Positions 6,155-10,788 of a DNA stretch of 10,788 nucleotides are shown here, in pieces. The DNA comes from Candidatus Fermentibacterota bacterium (GTDB lineage: Bacteria > Fermentibacterota > Fermentibacteria > Fermentibacterales > Fermentibacteraceae), in NCBI GenBank assembly GCA_012523605.1, contig JAAYTY010000225.1, positions 1-10,788 of the forward strand, given 5' to 3'. The stretch's first letter is position 1. Every line of letters starts with the position of its first letter. A program made the position numbers and the translations under genes. Under the pieces are notes generated by a model that ran no database searches, had not been told where the DNA came from, and saw nothing but the letters and a program-made list of their open reading frames with translations.

Positions 6155-7734
6155 CCCCCGGAGGGAGGGCTTCTCCGGGCGCCTGCCTCCTCGCCGCCCT
6201 CCCGGCCCTCGCTGCGGGGCTCGTCAACCTCGTCATGCTCTCGAGGAGCCCGCTGTTCTTCTACCCGGTCGTCGATGCGGCATGGCACCACGCATGGGCC
6301 GGCTCCATCGCCTCAGGGAACATCACCGCCTATGCCCCCTATTTCCGGGCCCCGCTCTACCCTCTCCTTCTCGGCGGGCTCTATGCCTTCACAGGCCCCT
6401 CCGTCACCGCCGGAGCCCTGCTTTCGACGGTTCTGCACGCCATTTCCGCCGCGCTCCTTTTCCGCATCGCCTCCGGGTGGATGCCGCGCGGCGCCGCGGC
6501 GGCTGCGGCTGTGTGCTGGGGCCTCTGGGGGACGGCGGTAGCATACTCCTCGACCCTGCTGATAGAGCCGCTCTACATCGTGCTGATCCTGGCCTCGTTC
6601 TTGTTTCTCGACGAAGATCGGACCCGCTCCGGCATGCTGTTCCTGGGCCTGGCGGCCATCGCCAGACCGGGGGCGCTCGCGGTCATCCCCGCGCTTCTCC
6701 TCGCATCGAAGCCCGGCAGGCTGGCGAGGGGGATCCCCCTGTTCCTGGCCCCTGTCGCCGCCGTATGGGCGGTCAACGCTCTGGCGGGCGATGCCGGAAC
6801 CGTCATATCGAGCCAGGGCGGCATCAACCTGTACATAGGCAACGGGCCCGAGGCCGACGGCTTCACGGCGTTCGCGCCGGCGGCGCCGCCTCCGCAGACT
6901 GAGGAGGTGCTTCCCTACAGGGACAACGTGGAGGCCGCGAGCTTCGCCCTGGCACCTCCCGGGCTCAGGCCGTCCGAGGTGTCGGCCTGGTGGGTGTTGA
7001 AGACTCTGGAGGAGGCCGCACGAAATCCCGGCAGGGTGATCGCCCTGCTGGCGCGAAAGGCGGCCCTCATGTTCGCTACCCAGGAAATACCCTGCAACTA
7101 CGACGGATACTATCTGAGGAGATATTCTCCCCTCCTGTCGGTTCTACTCCTCCCCGTTGGCATCCCGATGCTTGTCCTCTGGGCGCTCCTGCCCGGGGCC
7201 GTCGCTTCAGGAAGGCCGACCAGACGGGAGCTCTTCCTGGCGTCCTGGCTTCTGCTGATGGCGTGCGGAGTCGTAGCCTTCTTCGTCACGGCCAGATTCA
7301 GGCTGCCCCTGGTTCCGTTCGCTCTGCTCCTCCTCGCAGCCAGGGCAGTGCGCTACGGCAGGAGGAGCCTCATCCTCGCCCCGGTCGGGATAGCTGCCGG
7401 CATCGCCGTCTCCCTGCCGTGGCGGGGCGTGGTGGAGCGATCCGGAGTCAACATGCCCTTCCACGATGCTCTCGCGCACTGCGAACAGGGCCAGACCGGG
7501 GAGGCGAGGGCGCTTTTCCTCGAGGCCATAGACAGGGCCTCCGGCAGGGCCGATTCGATCAGTTTGAACAGGGCCGAGGCCATGCTGGATCTCGCCGTGC
7601 TGGAAGCCCGCGAGGGGAGGACCGAACAGGCCGCGCGATGGCTGGAAGCGCTGGAGAGCGAGTATCCGGGCTTCATCGAATCCCGCCGCCCGGGGATTCT
7701 TCAGGGGAACACCGGTCCTCCCGGCAGGTTATAA
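6151..7734 (+). CDS. Glycosyltransferase family 39 / ArnT-PMT-like polytopic membrane protein with C-terminal TPR
   Basis: A 527-residue multi-pass protein with about ten hydrophobic segments. The first loop has VVDAAWHHAWA (Asp42), matching the acidic loop motif of PMT/ArnT-type GT-C transferases that use polyprenyl-phosphate sugars. FRAPLYPLLLGGLYAF and later GGINLYIGNGPEADG (223-237) are typical of bacterial GT39-like proteins carrying TPR tails. The final soluble region, about 437-505, is TPR-like (HDALAHCEQGQTGEARALFLEAID, then LDLAVLEAREGRTEQAARWLEAL). ATG 6151 overlaps the rfaE2 stop by four bases; the frame is open further upstream, but that part is rfaE2 read out of frame. The overlap suggests a job in LPS or other surface-glycan assembly. 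Acceptor and sugar cannot be told, and protein O-glycosylation is possible. Confidence 0.85.
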   Translation: MTPGGRASPGACLLAALPALAAGLVNLVMLSRSPLFFYPVVDAAWHHAWAGSIASGNITAYAPYFRAPLYPLLLGGLYAFTGPSVTAGALLSTVLHAISAALLFRIASGWMPRGAAAAAAVCWGLWGTAVAYSSTLLIEPLYIVLILASFLFLDEDRTRSGMLFLGLAAIARPGALAVIPALLLASKPGRLARGIPLFLAPVAAVWAVNALAGDAGTVISSQGGINLYIGNGPEADGFTAFAPAAPPPQTEEVLPYRDNVEAASFALAPPGLRPSEVSAWWVLKTLEEAARNPGRVIALLARKAALMFATQEIPCNYDGYYLRRYSPLLSVLLLPVGIPMLVLWALLPGAVASGRPTRRELFLASWLLLMACGVVAFFVTARFRLPLVPFALLLLAARAVRYGRRSLILAPVGIAAGIAVSLPWRGVVERSGVNMPFHDALAHCEQGQTGEARALFLEAIDRASGRADSISLNRAEAMLDLAVLEAREGRTEQAARWLEALESEYPGFIESRRPGILQGNTGPPGRL

Positions 7735-7735
7735 T
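7706..7735 (+). promoter_or_regulatory. Candidate promoter for the NifU-like - rsmB - PASTA - rpe unit
   Basis: A perfect TATAAT (7730-7735) overlaps the TAA stop of the glycosyltransferase. GGAACA (7706-7711, three of six matches to TTGACA) lies 18 bp upstream. It is 55 bp before the next start. AT-rich hexamers are rare in this GC-rich DNA, which favours a real -10. Confidence 0.45.
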
Positions 7736-7759
7736 CTTCTTCTGGTTTCACGCTCAACA

Positions 7760-7776
7760 GCCGGCCCGGAGCCGGC
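7760..7776 (+). other. Leader hairpin before the NifU-like gene
   Basis: GCCGGC - CCGGA - GCCGGC can form a 6-bp stem with a 5-nt loop just before the ribosome-binding site at 7780-7787. No T-run follows, so it is not a classical terminator of the upstream gene. Confidence 0.3.
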
Positions 7777-7790
7777 CTCGGAAGGTGCAA

Positions 7791-8039
7791 ATGACCGCGA
7801 ATCATGTTCTTAGCGAGGAAGGTGTCCGCGCCGAGATCGAGAGAATCAGGCCGCTCCTCCAGGCCGACGGCGGAGACATCGAGTTCGTAGCGCTCGATGG
7901 GCGTGTCGTGAAGGTGAGGCTCAAGGGCTCCTGCTCGGGCTGCGCCTTCGCTTCGCTCACTCTCCAGTTCAGCGTCGAGAGGACCCTCAGGCAGGCCTTT
8001 CCCGAGCTAGAGAGGGTGGAGAACGTCGCGCAGGGCTGA
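7791..8039 (+). CDS. NifU C-terminal-domain (Nfu-type) iron-sulfur scaffold protein
   Basis: An 82-residue protein made up of the NifU C-terminal domain only. LLQADGGDIEFVALDGRVVKVRLKG leads into the cluster-binding CSGC (Cys48, Cys51), followed by the helix LTLQFSVERTLRQAFPELERV. Stand-alone Nfu proteins form dimers with a [4Fe-4S] cluster at paired CxxC motifs and pass it to apo-proteins in the cytosol. The size is normal for the stand-alone form. The start is ATG 7791 with GGAAGGTG upstream (AAGG 5 nt before the ATG). The frame is open much further upstream, but that region is the glycosyltransferase gene in another frame. It is first in the unit leading to rsmB. The family is sure; its clients are unknown. 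Confidence 0.9.
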   Translation: MTANHVLSEEGVRAEIERIRPLLQADGGDIEFVALDGRVVKVRLKGSCSGCAFASLTLQFSVERTLRQAFPELERVENVAQG

Positions 8040-8067
8040 CAAGGCCCGTTCCTCGGGAGGCCGGGGG

Positions 8068-8090
8068 CCTGCCGTCCGCAGGACGGCGGG
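8068..8090 (+). other. Perfect hairpin directly before the probable original rsmB start
   Basis: GCCGTCC (8071-8077) and GGACGGC (8081-8087) pair exactly around GCA, and the stem extends to ten pairs with one G-U. It ends at the base before ATG 8091. Its right arm contains AGGA, the only Shine-Dalgarno-like sequence for that ATG, so folding would hide it. No T-run follows, so a terminator for the NifU-like gene is less likely. Confidence 0.4.
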
Positions 8091-8196
8091 ATGCGAGGCA
8101 AGGCGGGCGGCCATTGCTCTGCTCCTTCGCGGCGAGCCTCCCGGGGGCCTGTCCGGAGCCGACCGCGCCCTCGCCTGGAGGCTCTCCAGGGAGGTC
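8091..8196 (+). other. rsmB: NusB-domain coding segment of rsmB with no in-frame start; possible frameshift
   Basis: The rsmB reading frame is open upstream of 8197 back to a TAG at 8008. From about 8101 it encodes RRAAIALLLRGEPPGGLSGA followed by DRALAWRLSREVVVWRDRLD, which is the expected start of the NusB-like domain of RsmB (the DRALA...V.RWR.RLD pattern). No ATG, GTG or TTG occurs in this frame before 8197. ATG 8091, with AGGA 7 nt upstream, is one base out of frame. Removing one G from the GG at 8096-8097 would give MRARRAAIALLL, a normal RsmB start. An assembly or sequencing indel is most likely; a real frameshift or a rare start codon (ATT 8113, CTG 8119) are alternatives. Confidence 0.65.
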
Positions 8197-9264
8197 GTGG
8201 TATGGCGCGACCGGCTGGATGCGGCCCTCTCCCCGCTCACATCCCATCCGCTCTCGAGGCTCGATCCCGAAGCCCTCGCCGCCCTCCGCGTCGGCGCGGC
8301 GCAGATGCTGGTTCTGGGTACTCCCGTTCATGCCGCGGTCTCCGCGACCGTCGGAGCCGTGGACCCGGGAATTGCCCCCATCGTCAATGCGGTGCTCAGA
8401 AGGCTGTCGGTGGCGGGCGAACCGGAGGGCCTGGAACCCTGGGTCCGCCTTTCGCATCCGAGGGTTCTCTGGGAGAGATGGTCGGCGCGGTGGGGGGAGG
8501 CCGGAGCCGCCAGGTTGATGGCCTTCGACAACGAGGTGCCGCCTCTCGGCGCGGCTGTCTCGCCTCCTCGGGCGCCGGGCTCTCCCGGCAGGTTCCTTGA
8601 TGATTATCGGATTCTCGACAGGAACGGCTCCCCCGACCTCGACTCGATCCCCGGAGCGTACATACAGGACGAGGCCGCGGCCATTGTCGGCAGGGGGGCG
8701 GCCATGCTCCCCGGAAGGACGGTACTGGAGGTATGCGCCTCTCCCGGGGGCAAGACCGCCTGGCTGGACCGCTCGTCGGACGTGGTGGTCTCCCTCGACC
8801 TGTCTCCGGACAGGTTGTCCCCCTGGCTGTCCAACCGCGACAGGCTCGGGTGGACCCGGAGCTTCCCGGCGGCGGGCGACGGAGCGAATCCTCCCGTGGC
8901 GACCGTGTCGAAGGCCGTGATCGACGCCCCCTGTACCGCCACCGGGATCCTGCGCAGGCGAAGCGACGCCCGATGGCGCTGGACACGGGAGCACCTCGAG
9001 GCCTGCGCGGTGAAGCAGCGGATCCTGCTCGCCGCCGCCGCCTCCCGACTCGCCCGCGGAGGCGTCCTGGTCTATTCCGTCTGCAGCCTCGAGCCCGAGG
9101 AGGGCGTCCTCCAGGTCGAGTGGTTCGAGTCCGGGCATCCCGGCTTCCGCAGGATGGAGTTCCCGGCGCCTCCGGTTCTTGTCAGGGACGGCATGCTTGA
9201 CATATTCCCACCGGATCACGGTATCGACGGCCACTTCGCCGCATGCTGGGAGAGACTGAACTGA
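8197..9264 (+). CDS. rsmB: 16S rRNA (cytosine-967-C5)-methyltransferase, RsmB/NOL1-NOP2 family
   Basis: The longest ORF with a legal start (GTG 8197) gives 355 residues, but the true protein probably starts near 8091 (see the preceding segment). The N-terminal part finishes a NusB-type helical RNA-binding domain (PHAAVSATVGAV...VNAVLRRL; in E. coli this is the HAAVNATVEG/NAVLR-type region). The methyltransferase domain has SAM motif VLEVCASPGGKTAW (176-189), DLSPDRLSPWLSNRDRLG, motif IV DAPCTATG with Cys246, then LRRRSDARWRW, and motif VI YSVCSLEPEEG with the catalytic Cys296. DAPCTATG departs mildly from the usual DAPCSGTG. It modifies the small-subunit rRNA in the cytoplasm before subunit assembly. 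Its 3' end overlaps the PASTA gene by 22 bp. Confidence 0.9.
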   Translation: MVWRDRLDAALSPLTSHPLSRLDPEALAALRVGAAQMLVLGTPVHAAVSATVGAVDPGIAPIVNAVLRRLSVAGEPEGLEPWVRLSHPRVLWERWSARWGEAGAARLMAFDNEVPPLGAAVSPPRAPGSPGRFLDDYRILDRNGSPDLDSIPGAYIQDEAAAIVGRGAAMLPGRTVLEVCASPGGKTAWLDRSSDVVVSLDLSPDRLSPWLSNRDRLGWTRSFPAAGDGANPPVATVSKAVIDAPCTATGILRRRSDARWRWTREHLEACAVKQRILLAAAASRLARGGVLVYSVCSLEPEEGVLQVEWFESGHPGFRRMEFPAPPVLVRDGMLDIFPPDHGIDGHFAACWERLN

Positions 9265-10076
9265 GCACCGCCACCCGGGCCATCGTCCTCGTTCTGGCAG
9301 GCGCCTCCATGGCGTTCGCCGCCGGCGCGCTCATAGCCCCTTTCACCTTCAGGACACCGAGGTTCGTCACGGCGCTCGGAGCCCAGGCCCAGCCCGTAGC
9401 AGTTCCGGAAGTGGTCGGGATGAGCCGGCAGGACGCCCAGCGGGCGATCGAAGCCGCCGGGCTGGTCGCTGCGGGACAGTGGTCCGAGTACGGCCCCCTG
9501 GAGACCATGGGGCTCGTTATCAGGCAGGATCCCGCACCCGGCACGCAGGTTCCGCGGGGATCGCCGATGAACTTCTTCTGGAACGTCGGCCCCCTGTTCC
9601 GCACGTATCATCCCGAACAGCTCGTCGGCCTCCCGGCGTCCGAGGCCGAGGAGAAGATCGCCGAGTGGCAGCTCTACACCTCCGGAAGGAGCCGGATGCC
9701 TCATCCCCTGGTGCCCGAGGGGCACGTGATAGCGGTGTGTCCCGTCCAGTCCGACAGCCTGCCGGTCAGCACCACGGTGAGGCTGCTGGTCTCCACGGGT
9801 TGGGAGGGAGTGCCGGTTTTCACGGGCATGAGGGAGGAACACGCGGAGAGCATCGCCGTGGAGCACCGTCTCGTCCTTCTTGTGACTGACGTTCCAGCAT
9901 CCTCGCCGGAGAAGGACGGCACGGTGGTCTCCCAGGAGCCCCCGCCCGGCGTCCCATACCTCTCCGGAGACTCGGTCCGCGTGACGGTCGCGAGATCCGG
10001 GCCGCCCCTTGTCCAGGGCGAGCCACCCGACGGAGTCCCGGGCGGACAGCCCGACGGGGAATGGGGGCGGTGGTGA
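9243..10076 (+). CDS. Membrane-anchored triple-PASTA-repeat protein without a kinase domain
   Basis: A 277-residue protein with one N-terminal transmembrane segment (about 13-33), then three PASTA repeats: about 52-117 (VPEVVGMSRQDAQRAIEAAG ... RQDPAPGTQVPRGS), 121-186 (LVGLPASEAEEKIAEW ... VSTTVRLLVSTG) and 190-255 (VPVFTGMREEHAESIAVEH ... SQEPPPGVPYLSGDS). The third is the closest to consensus and the second the most diverged. A Gly/Pro/Asp tail ends it. PASTA modules bind peptidoglycan or other muropeptide-like ligands in Ser/Thr kinases such as PrkC and in PBPs; neither a kinase nor a transpeptidase is fused here. It sits between rsmB and rpe, overlapping both genes (22 and 16 bp). ATG 9243 has no clear Shine-Dalgarno, as expected for coupled translation. 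A periplasmic cell-wall sensing or binding role is inferred. Confidence 0.87.
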   Translation: MLGETELSTATRAIVLVLAGASMAFAAGALIAPFTFRTPRFVTALGAQAQPVAVPEVVGMSRQDAQRAIEAAGLVAAGQWSEYGPLETMGLVIRQDPAPGTQVPRGSPMNFFWNVGPLFRTYHPEQLVGLPASEAEEKIAEWQLYTSGRSRMPHPLVPEGHVIAVCPVQSDSLPVSTTVRLLVSTGWEGVPVFTGMREEHAESIAVEHRLVLLVTDVPASSPEKDGTVVSQEPPPGVPYLSGDSVRVTVARSGPPLVQGEPPDGVPGGQPDGEWGRW

Positions 10077-10723
10077 GGCGCAGTATCGTCTCTGCGTCGC
10101 TCCTGAGCTTCGACCAGGGAGCCCTGTCTTCGGCCGCGGCCTCCATGGAGGCCGCCGGGGCTGACTGGATCCATCTCGACGTGATGGACGGCGTGTTCGT
10201 GCCCGATCTCACCTTCGGGGCCGGCGCCGCGGCCTCCATCAGATCAGCCGTAGGGATACCGCTCGACGCCCATCTGATGGTCAGCCGGGCCGAGTCTCTG
10301 GTGGATCGCTTCGCGGACGCCGGATGCGACCTGATAACCGTCCATGCCGAGACCTCCGCGCATCTCGACAGGGTCCTTCAGCGGATCAGTGACAGGGGCG
10401 TGAAGGCCGGGGTGGCCCTGAACCCCTCCACGAGCCCGTCCATGATCGAGTGGGTCCTGCCCCTGCTGGACCTCGTGCTCGTGATGACCGTGAACCCGGG
10501 ATGCGGGGGCCAGAGCCATCTGGCGAGGGTCGCCCCGAAGATCGGAGTCGTGAGGCGCATGCTCGACAGCGCCGGGAAGGAGCAGGCCGTGGTCTCTGTG
10601 GACGGGGGAGTGGATGCCGGAAACGCTTCTTCGCTCCGCGGGATGGGTGCTGACGTGCTCGTCGCGGGGTCGTTCATCGCCCGTTCAGCCGATCCCCGGG
10701 CGGCCGTGGAATCGCTGAGATGA
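10061..10723 (+). CDS. rpe: Ribulose-phosphate 3-epimerase
   Basis: A 220-residue TIM-barrel enzyme interconverting ribulose-5-phosphate and xylulose-5-phosphate in the cytosolic pentose phosphate pathway. Metal and catalytic residues are all present: His38 and Asp40 in IHLDVMDGVFVPDLTFG, His71 in DAHLMV, Asp181 in VSVDGGVD. KAGVALNPSTSP, VLVMTVNPGCGGQS (usual PGFGGQ; Cys replaces Phe) and ADVLVAGSFI (phosphate-binding loop) are typical. The length is standard. ATG 10061 overlaps the PASTA gene by 16 bp. GTG 10073, which overlaps that stop as GTGA, is a reasonable alternative start and would drop four residues. The stop overlaps the next gene as ATGA. Confidence 0.94.
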   Translation: MGAVVRRSIVSASLLSFDQGALSSAAASMEAAGADWIHLDVMDGVFVPDLTFGAGAAASIRSAVGIPLDAHLMVSRAESLVDRFADAGCDLITVHAETSAHLDRVLQRISDRGVKAGVALNPSTSPSMIEWVLPLLDLVLVMTVNPGCGGQSHLARVAPKIGVVRRMLDSAGKEQAVVSVDGGVDAGNASSLRGMGADVLVAGSFIARSADPRAAVESLR

Positions 10724-10788
10724 GGCCTGCGCTCGTTTTCTTCGCCGCGGCCCTGCTCGTTTTTTCGGGTTCCTGCGGCACCAGGGAC
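10720..10788 (+). CDS. N-terminal fragment of a lipoprotein, cut by the window edge
   Basis: ATG 10720 overlaps the rpe stop (ATGA) and opens a frame of 23 codons to the right edge. MRPALVFFAAALLVFSGSCG is a compact signal peptide: one Arg, a 12-residue hydrophobic core, then a lipobox-like SGSC with Cys19. The start is too short to identify a family. The overlap implies co-translation with rpe. The ATGA coupling and the signal peptide make a real gene likely. Confidence 0.7.
   Translation, partial: MRPALVFFAAALLVFSGSCGTRD

Noticed and set aside
6990..7790. Long upstream extension of the Nfu frame
   Set aside because: It overlaps the glycosyltransferase gene in a different frame and is rich in Arg/Pro/Gly; the Nfu domain starts at ATG 7791 with a good ribosome-binding site.
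8058..8070. AGGCC-GGG-GGCCT hairpin after the Nfu gene as a terminator
   Set aside because: Short 5-bp stem, no T-run, and rsmB follows within 60 bp. It shares bases with the stronger 8068-8090 stem.
7719..8596. Recurrent CCCGGCAGG motif (for example at 7719-7728 and 8583-8593) as an interspersed repeat
   Set aside because: The copies lie in coding frames as Pro-Gly-Arg or Ser-Pro-Gly-Arg codons and follow the local AGG preference, so codon bias explains them.
7987..9234. Minus-strand ORF of 415 codons opposite rsmB
   Set aside because: rsmB on the plus strand carries all methyltransferase motifs; the antisense product is Gly/Arg/Pro-rich with no recognisable domain.
1..10788. CRISPR array, tRNA/rRNA genes, insertion sequence or phage/defence genes
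   Set aside because: No regular repeats, no cloverleaf or rRNA-like conserved tracts, no transposase, nuclease or toxin-like reading frame was seen. All long frames are accounted for by core-type genes.

Overview
The window is a GC-rich (roughly two-thirds G+C by eye), densely packed chromosomal segment from a Gram-negative-type (diderm) bacterium. The diderm call rests on a heptose-nucleotide pathway for LPS core (rfaE1, rfaE2), several Sec/lipoprotein-type N-termini and a parvulin-like periplasmic lipoprotein. The gene mix (DUF3467, a short YbbR protein, a pseudopilin-like protein of unknown role, a glycosyltransferase-39-type protein with a TPR tail, a stand-alone PASTA protein) and heavy use of AGG/AGA arginine codons suggest an under-sampled candidate phylum (Fermentibacteria, Eisenbacteria or Krumholzibacteria-like). 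That placement is inference, not something the sequence proves.

Layout: everything left of about 4.6 kb is on the minus strand and everything right of it on the plus strand, diverging from a short intergenic region at 4606-4680. Going leftward, the first unit is a DUF3467 protein and a YbbR-domain protein that overlap by four bases. After a 160-bp gap with a good promoter comes a second unit: an unknown membrane-anchored protein, rpoZ (RNA polymerase omega) and a PpiC/SurA-like lipoprotein whose active-site histidines look absent. A strong hairpin at 874-899 closes that unit. A TPR plus periplasmic-binding-protein-like gene (LpoA-like) then runs off the left edge.

Going rightward, rfaE1 - rfaE2 - GT39/TPR glycosyltransferase overlap one another and form an envelope-glycan operon. 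A perfect -10 box overlapping the glycosyltransferase stop probably starts the next unit: a NifU-C-terminal Fe-S scaffold protein, rsmB, a PASTA-repeat membrane protein, rpe, and the first 23 codons of a lipoprotein cut by the right edge. The order rsmB - PASTA protein - rpe echoes the widespread Gram-positive order fmt-rsmB-rlmN-prpC-prkC-rsgA-rpe, but here the PASTA protein has no kinase domain.

Points most worth a second look: the kinase-less PASTA protein in the PrkC slot; the 5' end of rsmB, where clear NusB-domain coding sequence lacks any ATG/GTG/TTG and a single-base deletion would restore a perfect start; the parvulin domain lacking its histidines; and the unidentified pseudopilin-like protein upstream of rpoZ. 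I saw no tRNA, rRNA, CRISPR array, insertion sequence or phage gene. The segment looks like a core chromosomal region, not an accessory island.
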